A DNA stretch of 64,000 bases from Bradyrhizobium australiense (GCF_013114825.1 NZ_JAAVLX010000009.1:186001-250000), one strand, 5' to 3'. Shown: positions 47,095 through 56,287, numbered from the stretch's first letter. The notes: generated by a model from the sequence alone, not told the origin. Made by a program: numbers and translations.

Positions 47095-47922
47095 TTACTC
47101 GACCGTCATATCCGGCGCAGGCATTGCTGCCTGCGGCGGACGCTTACGAAAATACAGCGGCGCGAACGCCTCTTTCTGGTTCAGCTCCATCTCGCCTTCG
47201 CGCACCAGTTCGAGCGCCGCGGCAAAGCTCGAGGCGAATACCGTCGCCCGCTGCGAGGGATCGACCACGTAGGTGAGGAGATAATCGTCGAGACAGCTCC
47301 AGTCCTCAGCGTCGGCCATGCCGACCAGCCGCTCCAGCGAGGCGCGCGCTTCCGCCAGCGACCATACGGTGCGCTTGGCCAGATGCACGGTCGCTAGCAC
47401 GCGCTGCTGGCGCTGCGCGGCATAGGCGGTCAGCAGGTCGAACAGCGTCGCCGTGAATTTGGGGTGCTTGATCTCGGCGATGGTTTCCGGATTGCCGCGC
47501 GGAAAGATATCGCGCTGGTACTGCGGCCGGTTCATCAGCCGGTTGGCGGCTTCGCGGATGGCTTCGAGCCGGCGCAGCCGGTTGGCCAGTGCGGTCGCCA
47601 TTTCCTCGGCGCTCGGCCCGTCGGGCGTGGCCGGTTCGGGCAGCAATAGTCGCGATTTCAGGAACGCGAGCCAGGCCGCCATGACGAGGTAATCAGCGGC
47701 GAGTTCGAGGCGGATCTTTCGCGCGGCCTCGATGAAGGTCAGATACTGGTCGGCCAGCGCCAGGATCGAAATCTTGGCGAGATCGACCTTCTGCTGGCGC
47801 GCCAACGTGAGCAGCAGGTCGAGCGGACCCTCATAGCCCTCGACGTCGACGACCAGTGCCGGCTCGCCCTCGGTGATTTCGGCGGGCCGTCCAGTTTCAA
47901 ACGATAGAATCTCAGCCGTCAT
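47095..47922 (-). CDS. scpA: Segregation and condensation protein ScpA
   Basis: ScpA is the kleisin that bridges the SMC heads. The 275-residue product has the N-terminal block YEGPLDLLLTLARQQKVDLAKISILALADQYL (about residues 29-60), AADYLVMAAWLAFLKSRLLLP (about residues 75-95), and a C-terminal winged helix (ATVFASSFAAALELVREGEMELNQKEAFAPLYFRK). Its start overlaps the nagZ stop by 4 bp. It is translationally coupled with nagZ and precedes scpB. Confidence 0.96.
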   Translation of the reverse strand: MTAEILSFETGRPAEITEGEPALVVDVEGYEGPLDLLLTLARQQKVDLAKISILALADQYLTFIEAARKIRLELAADYLVMAAWLAFLKSRLLLPEPATPDGPSAEEMATALANRLRRLEAIREAANRLMNRPQYQRDIFPRGNPETIAEIKHPKFTATLFDLLTAYAAQRQQRVLATVHLAKRTVWSLAEARASLERLVGMADAEDWSCLDDYLLTYVVDPSQRATVFASSFAAALELVREGEMELNQKEAFAPLYFRKRPPQAAMPAPDMTVE

Positions 47923-48941
47923 GCTGTTCCTACCCGATCCATCAACGCTTCAAGTTCAGCCCGCACCGCCTGCCTATCGAACGGCTCTGGCTGCCTGCGG
48001 GAGCCTAGCGCCCGTTTGGCACGTGCCAAGGCCTCGCCCGCCAGCTCCGGAGTCTCGCAAGCCACGTCGCGCATCTCGTCGAGCTTGCCATTGCAATGCA
48101 GGACCATGTCGCAGCCGGCGTTGACGATGGCGCGGGTCCGCTCGGCGATCGATCCCGCCAACGCATTCATGGACACGTCATCACTCATCAACAAACCTTG
48201 GAACCCAATTACGCCGCGAATCACCTGCCGGATGATTGTCGCAGAAGTCGTCGCCGGTTGGACGGGGTCTAACGCGCTAAACACAACATGTGCGGTCATG
48301 GCCATCGGCAGGTTCGCCAACGGTTGAAACGCCGCGAAATCGGTCCGTTCCAGCTCTTCCCGCGCTGTATCAACGGTCGGGAGCCGGAAATGACTATCCG
48401 CAGTGGCCCGGCCGTGGCCGGGAATGTGCTTCAGGACGGGCAACACGCCGCCCTGCTCCAGCCCCTCGGTAACGGCACGGGCGATCGCTGCGACCTTGCC
48501 CGGTTCGGTTCCATAAGCCCGGTTGCCGATCACGGCGTCGGCGCCGGCCACCGGCACGTCCGCGAGCGGCAGGCAGTCGACGGTGACCCCGAGGTCGATC
48601 AGGTCGGCCGCGATCAGGCGCGAGCTTAACCGCGCGGCCTGCAGGCCCAGCTCCGACTTAAGGTCATAGAGCGCGCCGAAGGTGGCGCCGGGCGGATAGA
48701 CCGGCCAGTGTGGCGGCCCGAGCCGGGCCACCCGCCCGCCTTCCTGGTCGATCAGGATCGGCGCATCCGCCTCACCGACGCAATTTCGAAACTCATCAAC
48801 AAGTGCAGATACTTGATCTGGCGTCTCAACGTTGCGTTTGAACAGGATCAAGCCCCATGGCAGCTCGCCACGGATGAATTCGCGCTCCGCGGCGCTCAGT
48901 TCCAGTGCCGATACGCCCGTGATGAATGCCCGGCTTGTCAT
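47919..48941 (-). CDS. nagZ: Beta-N-acetylhexosaminidase NagZ
   Basis: NagZ removes GlcNAc from anhydro-muropeptides in the cytoplasm for cell-wall recycling, and in many bacteria this governs beta-lactamase induction. The 340-residue glycoside hydrolase family 3 protein has LIDQEGGRVARLGPPHWPV (about residues 63-80), the general-acid region KHIPGHGRATADSHFRLP (about residues 172-189) and the catalytic Asp in MSDDVSMNAL (about residues 254-263). No signal peptide is present. It overlaps scpA by 4 bp and follows the SPOR gene by 46 bp. It may process products of the transglycosylase at 28194. Confidence 0.96.
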   Translation of the reverse strand: MTSRAFITGVSALELSAAEREFIRGELPWGLILFKRNVETPDQVSALVDEFRNCVGEADAPILIDQEGGRVARLGPPHWPVYPPGATFGALYDLKSELGLQAARLSSRLIAADLIDLGVTVDCLPLADVPVAGADAVIGNRAYGTEPGKVAAIARAVTEGLEQGGVLPVLKHIPGHGRATADSHFRLPTVDTAREELERTDFAAFQPLANLPMAMTAHVVFSALDPVQPATTSATIIRQVIRGVIGFQGLLMSDDVSMNALAGSIAERTRAIVNAGCDMVLHCNGKLDEMRDVACETPELAGEALARAKRALGSRRQPEPFDRQAVRAELEALMDRVGTA

Positions 48942-48987
48942 GGGGCCGATTAGGCCCCTCGCAGCCCCCGGGTCAAGGAAACCGCCG

Positions 48988-50460
48988 TTAATTCCTTTGG
49001 ACGAAGCACTGTCCGCCGGCAGATTTCAGACTGCTACAGACCTGCGCCGCCTCCTCGGACGAGCCAAACGGGCCGGCGAACGCGCGGTAATAGACGCCTT
49101 TCTCGCCGAGATCGACGCGTTTCACCAGCGACGAATGCGATCCCAGCACGCTCGGGAACTTGCTCTGTAGCGCTCGATAGGAGGCCTGCGCGTCGGCCTC
49201 GTTCTTCTGCGAAGAGACCTGAACCAGATAGCCTCCCCCGGCCGGAGCGGCCGGCTGGCTCGGATTGGTCGCCGCGGTCCGGGTCGGCGGGGCGGCATCG
49301 GCCTGCGGCGCGAGCGACATCGGCGAGTTGGCGCTGGCATTGGCCGACGCCGGATTGCGGCTCGCGGGCGGAGCCGCGGCAGGCGGTGCGCCCGGCGCGG
49401 CGACGCTTCGCGTCGTCGGTCCCGGCCTCGGCGGCGGCGCGCTGGCGCCTGCCGGAATGCCGCCGTTATCGGAAGGATCGCCCTTGACCGCGAGAGTCTT
49501 GATCCGGCGCGGCTCGTTGTTCGGCATCGTACCGTTCACGCCCGTCTGGGGTGGCGGGCCGGACGGTGAAACGCTCGCGACCGGCGGCGGATTGGTATTC
49601 GGATTCAGCGGCGGAAACACCACGCGCGGCGCGCCGGACCTCGCATTGACGTCGACCGGCGTCTCTTCGCGCGACACCAGCTTCTCGCCGCCATCGCCCG
49701 GCAGCATGCGGTCAGGCGCCTTTGCAGCGCCTCCGTCGGACGACGCCGGCACCACCTTGGTCGGGCTGTTGTCGGCCCTGATGATCGGCGGTTCGCCTGA
49801 GCGGGGCGAACCGACATAGGTGCGATAGGCAAAGGCAGCGCCTGTCCCGACCACCGCCAACGCCAGCACCGCGGCGACCGTCATCAGGCCGCTCGAGCGC
49901 TTCTTCGGCGCGGGCTCCTCTTCCTGGTATTCGCCCTGGTACGCGTAGGGATCGTCCGGATAGGCCGGATCGCGCTGATAGTCGTGCTCGCCGGTTTCGA
50001 GCCGTCCATAGAGCGCATCGTCGTAGCGCGACGGATCCTGCTGCGGCTCGTCGGCATATTGCTGCGGAGCCTCGTAATAGTCCTGCGAGTCCTGCGCGGG
50101 CGCCTGATGCTGGGCCGCGTAGCGGTGCAATGGATGCACCGGCGCCGGCTGATACTCCGGCTCGTCTTCGTAAGCCTGATCGTGCGGCAGCGGCGATGGA
50201 AGTGGCGGCGGCGGGGTTTCCTGGCGCGCGCGCTGCATCCATGCCGGCGGAGCCGGAGGCGTGTCGAGATCTTCTTCCGGCGGATCATATTGCTGTGGAC
50301 GCACATTCGCCCGCGACTGTAGCGGGTGCGGTGCCGGCTTGGCGGCAGCCCCGTATGGGTCGTTCTGTCCGATCAGCCTCGCGAGCTCGGCCAGCGGATC
50401 ACTCTCGCCGCTAGCCTGGTCGGCGGAGGGAAAAGGTCGGTCCTGATATCGATCAGCCAT
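48988..50460 (-). CDS. SPOR-domain membrane protein
   Basis: The 490-residue protein has a long acidic, Pro/Gln/Tyr-rich cytoplasmic part (residues about 1-185), one transmembrane helix (LMTVAAVLALAVVGTGAAFAYRTYVG), a low-complexity Pro/Ala periplasmic linker (about residues 230-400) and a C-terminal SPOR domain (GYLVQVSSQKNEADAQASYRAL to AQVCSSLKSAGGQCFV, about residues 408-490). SPOR domains bind denuded glycan at the division septum, so this is probably a divisome protein. It lies between argS and nagZ in the fixed order of alphaproteobacteria. ATG 50460 gives the family start MADRYQD. Confidence 0.93.
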   Translation of the reverse strand: MADRYQDRPFPSADQASGESDPLAELARLIGQNDPYGAAAKPAPHPLQSRANVRPQQYDPPEEDLDTPPAPPAWMQRARQETPPPPLPSPLPHDQAYEDEPEYQPAPVHPLHRYAAQHQAPAQDSQDYYEAPQQYADEPQQDPSRYDDALYGRLETGEHDYQRDPAYPDDPYAYQGEYQEEEPAPKKRSSGLMTVAAVLALAVVGTGAAFAYRTYVGSPRSGEPPIIRADNSPTKVVPASSDGGAAKAPDRMLPGDGGEKLVSREETPVDVNARSGAPRVVFPPLNPNTNPPPVASVSPSGPPPQTGVNGTMPNNEPRRIKTLAVKGDPSDNGGIPAGASAPPPRPGPTTRSVAAPGAPPAAAPPASRNPASANASANSPMSLAPQADAAPPTRTAATNPSQPAAPAGGGYLVQVSSQKNEADAQASYRALQSKFPSVLGSHSSLVKRVDLGEKGVYYRAFAGPFGSSEEAAQVCSSLKSAGGQCFVQRN

Positions 50461-50577
50461 CGTGATGATGCATCCCCTACGGGACAGCGCCAACCCGCCA
50501 TGTTAAACAAACCATGACGAGCGGCCCCTGCCAGATACCCCCACGAACCCCCATTCGTGAAGGGCCTTCGCCCCTGC

Positions 50578-52371
50578 CTACCGCATCTCGGTCGGAGCGT
50601 GGACGCCGAGAACGGCTAAGCCCGATGCTAGAACCGAGACGACGCCCTGGACCATAGCCAGTCGCGCCCTCGTGATCTCTGCATCATTAGTTATAATGAA
50701 GCGTAAATAGGGCAAATCTCGCCCTTTCGTCCACAACGCATGAAATTCACTGGCTAAATCATATAGATAAAAAGCGATTCGGTGCGGCTCATGTGCGACC
50801 GCCGCCGCCTCGACCATCCGGGGATAGAGCGCCAACCGCTTCAAAAGGTCAAGTTCCGCCGGGTCTGTCAGCCGCTCCACGGGGGCATCCCCCAAATAGG
50901 CCGTCCGGGCCGCGTCATCCTCGGGGAGATCCGGAATCACCTCGCGGGCATTCTTGAAAATGGAGTGGCCGCGGGCATGCCCGTACTGGACGTAGAATAC
51001 GGGATTGTCCTTGGACTGTTCGAGCACCTTGGCGAGGTCGAAATCGAGCACGGCGTCGTTCTTGCGGAACAGCATCATGAACCGCACCGCATCGGAACCG
51101 ACCTCGTCGACCACTTCGCGCAACGTGACGAAATCGCCGGAGCGTTTTGACATCCGCACCTGCTCGCCGGCGCGCAACAGCCGCACGAGCTGCACGATCT
51201 TGATGTCAAGTGCGGCCTTGCCGGCGCTGATGGCCTTCACCGCCGCCTGCATTCGCTTGATGTAGCCGCCGTGATCAGCACCGAACACGTTGATCATGTC
51301 GAGGAAACCGCGATCGACCTTGTTCTTGTGATAGGCGATGTCGGAAGCGAAATACGTGTAGGAGCCGTCTGACTTGATCAGTGGACGATCGACGTCATCG
51401 CCATAGGCGGTGGCGCGGAACAGCGTCTGGATGCGGTCTTCGTAATCCTCGACCGGCTTTCCCTTCGGCGGCGGCAGGCGGCCTTCGTAGATGTCGCCCT
51501 TGGCGCGCAGGAAATCGATGGTCTCAGTGACCTTGTTGTTGCCGGTCTCGACCAGCGACCGCTCCGAGAAGAACACGTCGTGCCTGATGTTGAGCGCGGC
51601 GAGATCGCCCGTGATCATGTCCATCATCATGGCGATCGCCTTGGCGCGCACGATCGGCAGCCACGCGGTATCGGGCATCGCCTTCAATTTGTCGCCATGG
51701 TCGGCAGCAAGCGCTTGGCCGACCGGAACGAGGTAGTCGCCGGGGTAAAGCCCTTCCGGGATCTCGCCGCTAACTTCGCCGAGCGCTTCCAGGTAACGCA
51801 AGTAGGCTGAGCGTGCGAGCACGTCGACCTGCGCGCCGGCGTCATTAATGTAGTATTCGCGGGTGACGTCGTAGCCTGCAAAATCAAGCAGCCCGCACAG
51901 CGCATCGCCGAACACCGCGCCGCGGCAATGGCCGACATGCATCGGTCCCGTCGGATTGGCCGAGACGTATTCGACATTGACCTTGGCGCCGCGGCCGACC
52001 GCGCTTTTGCCATAGGCCGCACCTTCGCGCAGCATGGTGCGCAGTTCATCCACCCAGACCCTAGGCTTCAAAGTGAGGTTGATGAAGCCGGGACCGGCGA
52101 CCTCGACGGCGGCGACCAGATCGTCGGCGTGCAATTTTTCCGCGATCTTGTCGGCGAGGTCGCGCGGTTTTGCCTTCGCGTCCTTGGCCAGCACCATGGC
52201 GGCATTGGTCGCCATGTCGCCATGGCTCGCATCGCGCGGCGGCTCGACCACGACGCGGGAGAAATCGATGCCGGCGGGCCACTGGCCCTCGGCTGCGAGC
52301 GTGGCGCAGATCGCCTGCACGCGCGCCAGCGCGTCGGCGAACAGATGTTGTGGAGCTGGCTTGTCGGACAT
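50578..52371 (-). CDS. argS: Arginyl-tRNA synthetase
   Basis: The 597-residue class I synthetase has the HIGH-type motif SANPTGPMHVGHCRGAVFGD (about residues 134-153) and the KMSKS-like loop VRMSKRSGDFVTLREVVDE (about residues 407-425). The N-terminal tRNA-recognition domain is at residues about 1-105, and the C-terminal anticodon-binding domain ends LGVHAPTEMR. The length is typical. It lies 9 bp after the dgt stop in the same direction, so they are co-transcribed. Confidence 0.97.
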   Translation of the reverse strand: MSDKPAPQHLFADALARVQAICATLAAEGQWPAGIDFSRVVVEPPRDASHGDMATNAAMVLAKDAKAKPRDLADKIAEKLHADDLVAAVEVAGPGFINLTLKPRVWVDELRTMLREGAAYGKSAVGRGAKVNVEYVSANPTGPMHVGHCRGAVFGDALCGLLDFAGYDVTREYYINDAGAQVDVLARSAYLRYLEALGEVSGEIPEGLYPGDYLVPVGQALAADHGDKLKAMPDTAWLPIVRAKAIAMMMDMITGDLAALNIRHDVFFSERSLVETGNNKVTETIDFLRAKGDIYEGRLPPPKGKPVEDYEDRIQTLFRATAYGDDVDRPLIKSDGSYTYFASDIAYHKNKVDRGFLDMINVFGADHGGYIKRMQAAVKAISAGKAALDIKIVQLVRLLRAGEQVRMSKRSGDFVTLREVVDEVGSDAVRFMMLFRKNDAVLDFDLAKVLEQSKDNPVFYVQYGHARGHSIFKNAREVIPDLPEDDAARTAYLGDAPVERLTDPAELDLLKRLALYPRMVEAAAVAHEPHRIAFYLYDLASEFHALWTKGRDLPYLRFIITNDAEITRARLAMVQGVVSVLASGLAVLGVHAPTEMR

Positions 52372-52380
52372 GGCCGCCGC

Positions 52381-53589
52381 CTAACGCAAATCCGGGGTCG
52401 AGTCAAAAAGCCGTTGGTGCTCCATCAGGGCGTAGCGGTCGGTCATCCCGGCGATGAAGTTGCCAATCCGGCGCGCCCGCTCGCCGTCCGTGACGCGCTC
52501 GGTACCCTCCACCCATTCGGCCGGCAGGTCCGCCGGCGAATGCTGATAGCGCGCGAACAAGTCAAACAGGATGCCTTCCGCCTCGCCCATCACCCGCATC
52601 ACCCGGTGGTGGCGGTACATGTGCTGCTTCAGGAACGCCTTGATGGCGGCCTCCTGCTCGGCGACGTCAGGCGGAAAGGCGATCAGCGGCTGATGATGGT
52701 GGCGGACATCATGGGCCGAGTGCGGCTTCGCCGCCGCAAGCCGCCTACCCGCCTCCGACATCACCGCGCCGATCATGTAGGAAATCAGCTCCCGCACCAG
52801 TTCCGCGCCGCGCCTGGCATCATCGAGATTGGGATAATGGCGGTCGATTTCGGCGATGATGGACTCAGTCAGCGGCATCACTTTGAGGTCATCGACGGCA
52901 AACAGGCCGGCGCGCAGGCCGTCGTCGATATCGTGGGCGTCGTAGGCGATGTCGTCGGCAAACGCTGCGGCCTGCGCCTCCAGCGAGGCGTAGCTCCACA
53001 GCTCCAAATCGAATTTCTGGTTGAAGTCAGAAATGCCGATCGGGATGCCGCTGTCGCGGTAAGGCCCGGCCGGAGCCCCGTCCCGCTCCGTCAGCGGCCC
53101 GTTGTGCTTGACGATGCCCTCCAGCGACTCCCAGGTCAGGTTCAGCCCGTCGAATTCGGGATAACGATGCTCCAGCGAGGTCACGACCCGCAGCGCCTGC
53201 GCGTTGTGGTCGAAGCCGCCATGATCCGTGAGGCATTTGTCGAGCGCCCGCTCGCCGGCATGGCCGAACGGGGGATGGCCGAGGTCATGAGCCAGCGCCA
53301 GTGTTTCCGTGAGATCCTCATCGAGGCCAAGCTGGCGGGCCAATGCGCGGGCGATCTGCGCCACCTCCAGCGAATGGGTCAGCCGGGTGCGGTAATGGTC
53401 GCCCTCGTGGAACACGAAAACTTGTGTCTTGTGCTTCAGCCGCCGGAACGCGGTGGAATGGATCACCCGGTCGCAATCGCGCCGGAACGGGCTGCGGGTC
53501 CGGCTCGGCGGCTCCGTAAACAGCCGGCCGCGGCTGGAATCAGGGTCGCAGCCATAGGGCGCACGGGGGGCAGCCATTCCGACCGACAC
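52381..53589 (-). CDS. dgt: Deoxyguanosinetriphosphate triphosphohydrolase-like HD protein
   Basis: The 402-residue protein carries the HD phosphohydrolase domain: TRLTHSLEVAQIARALARQL (about residues 69-88), LAHDLGHPPFGHAGERAL (about residues 97-114) and ADDIAYDAHDIDDGLRAG (about residues 210-227). It is predicted to release triphosphate from dGTP or other dNTPs. The GTG start at 53589 has AAGGA nine bases upstream; an ATG four codons on is an alternative. It heads the minus-strand run through argS to nlpD and faces divergent erpA. Confidence 0.95.
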   Translation of the reverse strand: MSVGMAAPRAPYGCDPDSSRGRLFTEPPSRTRSPFRRDCDRVIHSTAFRRLKHKTQVFVFHEGDHYRTRLTHSLEVAQIARALARQLGLDEDLTETLALAHDLGHPPFGHAGERALDKCLTDHGGFDHNAQALRVVTSLEHRYPEFDGLNLTWESLEGIVKHNGPLTERDGAPAGPYRDSGIPIGISDFNQKFDLELWSYASLEAQAAAFADDIAYDAHDIDDGLRAGLFAVDDLKVMPLTESIIAEIDRHYPNLDDARRGAELVRELISYMIGAVMSEAGRRLAAAKPHSAHDVRHHHQPLIAFPPDVAEQEAAIKAFLKQHMYRHHRVMRVMGEAEGILFDLFARYQHSPADLPAEWVEGTERVTDGERARRIGNFIAGMTDRYALMEHQRLFDSTPDLR

Positions 53590-53693
53590 GGTTTTTTAGT
53601 CCTTATCCATTTGATTCCGCGAGATTACGCACTTAACTATGTCTGACGCGGCATACCAAATGAATTGGGTATGACGGGGCCGGAGACCATGCC

Positions 53694-54023
53694 ATGACCA
53701 CTGCCATCACCGTCAGCGAGCGGGCTGCCCGCCGCATCGGCGAAATCCTCAAGTCCGAAGGCGACGGCGCCATGCTGCGCATCTCCGTCGAGGGCGGCGG
53801 CTGCTCCGGCTTCCAGTACAAATTCGATGTCGACCACGCCAAAGCGGAGGACGACCTCGTGATTGCGCGTGAGGGCGCGGTAGTGCTGGTCGACCCAGCC
53901 TCGGTGCCGTTCCTCGCCGGCTCCGAAGTCGATTTCGTCGACGACCTGATCGGCGCCTCCTTCCGCGTGGTCAACCCGAACGCCACGGCGTCGTGTGGCT
54001 GCGGGACCAGTTTTTCGATCTGA
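53694..54023 (+). CDS. erpA: Iron-sulfur cluster insertion protein ErpA
   Basis: The 109-residue A-type carrier has the three cluster-binding cysteines in GGGCSGFQYKFDVD (about residue 37) and SCGCGTSF (about residues 102-109). It delivers Fe-S clusters to apoproteins. The length and the divergent position next to dgt are the common alphaproteobacterial arrangement. Start ATG 53694 has GGAG nine bases upstream. It stands alone on its strand, followed by a type A repeat. Confidence 0.96.
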   Translation: MTTAITVSERAARRIGEILKSEGDGAMLRISVEGGGCSGFQYKFDVDHAKAEDDLVIAREGAVVLVDPASVPFLAGSEVDFVDDLIGASFRVVNPNATASCGCGTSFSI

Positions 54024-54053
54024 GAGAAGCGACTGCGTCTCATCACGTTGACT

Positions 54054-54189
54054 GTCATACCCCGCGAAGGCGGGGTATCCAGTACGCCGCGGCTTATCGG
54101 TTCAATCACTCCGGCCTCTGGAATACTGGATCGTCCGCCGGAGCCTGTCATCGGGTGCGCATTCGCGCGACCCGTTGGCGGACGATGAC
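54054..54189. repeat. Dispersed ~100-bp element type A, copy 6 (inverted, enlarged)
   Basis: GTCATACCCCGCGAAGGCGG, then CCAGTACGCCGCGGC and CTGGAATACTGGATCGTCCG are in order. The right end is extended by about 36 bp before the closing GGCGGACGATGAC, so this copy carries an insertion or a second hairpin. Confidence 0.85.
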
Positions 54190-54197
54190 GGGACCGG

Positions 54198-55103
54198 CTA
54201 AGCCTCTCGCGCGTAGCGTCGCAAATCTGCTTTCAGCATTGCCAACACGTCATCCCTCACCGGATCGCCCGTGCCGCGGGTCCAGGCGGCGGCGAGCGGG
54301 AGCTTGTTCATGTCGGAGGCGGCGAGGCGGATGAACTGGACACCGCGCGTCGCCATGCGCGAGGTCCATCGCGGGACGATGGCGACGCCGAGGCCGGTGG
54401 AGACCAGATTGACGATGGTCTGCTTCTCGTCGGCGATCTGGGCAACATGCGCCTCGAGCCCGGCCTCGGCGAACAGTTTCATGGTGAGATCGTGGCTGTG
54501 CGGCCGCGAGCGGCGTTCGGGCACGATCAACGGCTCGTTTTCGAGATCGGCGATGATCACTTGCTTGCGCGGTGCCAGCGGATGCCGGTCGGCAACCGCA
54601 ACAACGGCAGTCTCGTGTAGCAGGAAGGCAAACTCCAGCCGCTTGTCGGGCCGCTCCGGTGGGCGAACGAAGGCAAGATCGAGCCGGCCGGACAACAGGC
54701 GCGGCAGCAGGCGCACCGTCTTATCCTCCACCAGTTGCACGGAGACGTCGGGCCAACGTTTGCGGAAATCGTGCAGCAACCGCGGCAACAGTCCCGCGGC
54801 GGCGCTGTCGATCGCGCCGACGCGAATGTTTGCCGCGCGTTTTCGGCCGCGCGTACGGAACTTGCCGGCCAGTGCATCGGCCTGCGCCAGCAAGGCACGC
54901 GCATCCTTCAGCAGCACGGCGCCATCGTCGGTCAACGTGACGCTTCGCGTCGTGCGCGTCATCAGCCGCGTGCCAAGATCCTCTTCGAGCAGCCGGACAA
55001 AACGGCCGAGCGCCGACGGCAGCATATCGAGCCGCTGCGCCGCCCGGCCAAAATGCAGCTCCTCGGCCGCGGCCACGAAGCAACGCAAGTGATCCAGGTC
55101 CAT
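54198..55103 (-). CDS. LysR-family transcriptional regulator
   Basis: The 301-residue regulator has an N-terminal winged HTH (MDLDHLRCFVAAAEELHFGRAAQRLDMLPSALGRFVRLLEEDLGTRL, residues 1-47) and a periplasmic-binding-protein-like effector domain (about residues 90-295) with SAAAGLLPRLLHDFRKRWPDV. It is divergent from a D-malate/tartrate dehydrogenase gene, the same arrangement as dmlR-dmlA in E. coli, so it probably senses the substrate of that enzyme. A T-N11-A palindrome lies in the intergenic space. An old fragment similar to its middle part occurs at 59817-59886. Confidence 0.94.
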   Translation of the reverse strand: MDLDHLRCFVAAAEELHFGRAAQRLDMLPSALGRFVRLLEEDLGTRLMTRTTRSVTLTDDGAVLLKDARALLAQADALAGKFRTRGRKRAANIRVGAIDSAAAGLLPRLLHDFRKRWPDVSVQLVEDKTVRLLPRLLSGRLDLAFVRPPERPDKRLEFAFLLHETAVVAVADRHPLAPRKQVIIADLENEPLIVPERRSRPHSHDLTMKLFAEAGLEAHVAQIADEKQTIVNLVSTGLGVAIVPRWTSRMATRGVQFIRLAASDMNKLPLAAAWTRGTGDPVRDDVLAMLKADLRRYAREA

Positions 55104-55121
55104 CGGCCCTCCCGCGGGCGA

Positions 55122-55142
55122 TTATATCAATTTTTTGTATAA
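55122..55142. promoter_or_regulatory. Candidate LysR operator
   Basis: TTATA and TATAA arms flank an 11-nt spacer, giving the LysR T-N11-A palindrome in an AT-rich stretch. It starts 19 bp upstream of the LysR gene start and ends 72 bp before the dehydrogenase start, as expected for a shared operator. Confidence 0.6.
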
Positions 55143-55213
55143 ACGCGAGGCAATTGCCCGACCTCTCCCGAGGCCGCAAGCTGTGCCGACGAAGCTGGTT
55201 TACGGAGAATTCG

Positions 55214-56287
55214 ATGCGTGAATATTCAATCGCCGCCATTCCGGCCGACGGGATCGGTCCGGAAGTGATTGCCGCCGGCGTCACTGCGCTCGAAAGCCTC
55301 GCGAAGCGGCTCGGCGACGTGAAATTCAACGTCGAAACCTTCGATTGGGGCTCGGCCTATTACCGCAAGCACGGCGTGATGATGCCGACGGATGCACTCG
55401 CCACGCTGAAGAAATTCGACGCAATCTATTTCGGCGCGGTCGGCGCGCCCGACGTGCCCGACCACATCACACTATGGGGCCTGCGCCTGCCGATCTGCCA
55501 GGGTTTTGATCAGTACGCCAATGTCCGGCCGACCCGCATCCTGCCTGGCATCACCTCGCCGCTTCGCCATGCCGAGGTGGGCGACCTCGACTGGGTGATC
55601 GTGCGCGAAAACTCCGAAGGCGAATATGCCGGCTGCGGCGGGCGGGTGCATCGCGGCCTGCCGGAGGAAGTCGGCACGGAAGTGGCCGTTTTCACCCGCG
55701 TCGGCGTCCAGCGTATCATGCGCTACGCATTCCGCCTGGCGCAGTCTCGGCCACGCAAGCTGCTCACGGTGGTGACAAAATCGAATGCGCAGCGGCATGG
55801 CATGGTGATGTGGGACGAGATCGCCGAGGAGGTCTCGAAAGAGTTTCCTGACGTCACCTGGGACAAGATGCTGGTCGATGCGATGACGGTGCGGATGACT
55901 CTGAAGCCGCAGAGTCTCGATACCATTGTCGCCACCAATCTCCACGCCGATATCCTGTCCGATCTCGCCGGCGCACTGGCGGGCAGCCTCGGCGTGGCGC
56001 CGACGGCGAACATCGATCCCGAACGACGCTTTCCCTCGATGTTTGAGCCGATCCACGGCTCGGCATTCGATATCACCGGCAAGGGCATCGCCAACCCGGT
56101 CGCGAGCTTCTGGACGGCGTCGCAGATGCTCGATCATCTCGGCGAGGCTGACGCGTCGGCGCGGCTGATGCGCGCCGTGGAGAAGGTCACGGGCGCCGGA
56201 ATCACGACGCCCGACGTCGGCGGCACCGCGACGACCAAGGACGTCACCGCGGCCGTTGTGGAAGCGATCCATAGCTCCAACGTGTGA
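55214..56287 (+). CDS. dmlA: D-malate / tartrate dehydrogenase (isopropylmalate dehydrogenase family)
   Basis: The 357-residue enzyme is of the NAD-dependent hydroxyacid oxidative decarboxylase family. It has IPADGIGPEVIAAG (about residues 9-22), the tartrate/D-malate-type block FGAVGAPDVPDHITLWGLRLPICQGFDQYANVRP (about residues 75-110), VRENSEGEYAGCGGR (about residues 131-145), KSNAQRHGMVMWD and EPIHGSAFDITGKGIANP. The W-G-L form before the substrate arginines separates it from LeuB. ATG 55214 has CGGAGA upstream. With the receptor gene 79 bp behind and the divergent LysR gene, it makes a small uptake and catabolism unit. Tartrate dehydrogenase (ttuC type) is an alternative name. Confidence 0.88.
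   Translation: MREYSIAAIPADGIGPEVIAAGVTALESLAKRLGDVKFNVETFDWGSAYYRKHGVMMPTDALATLKKFDAIYFGAVGAPDVPDHITLWGLRLPICQGFDQYANVRPTRILPGITSPLRHAEVGDLDWVIVRENSEGEYAGCGGRVHRGLPEEVGTEVAVFTRVGVQRIMRYAFRLAQSRPRKLLTVVTKSNAQRHGMVMWDEIAEEVSKEFPDVTWDKMLVDAMTVRMTLKPQSLDTIVATNLHADILSDLAGALAGSLGVAPTANIDPERRFPSMFEPIHGSAFDITGKGIANPVASFWTASQMLDHLGEADASARLMRAVEKVTGAGITTPDVGGTATTKDVTAAVVEAIHSSNV

Noticed and set aside
19587..54189. CRISPR array
   Set aside because: The repeats are about 100 bp, widely spaced and inverted in part, with no regular spacers and no cas gene.
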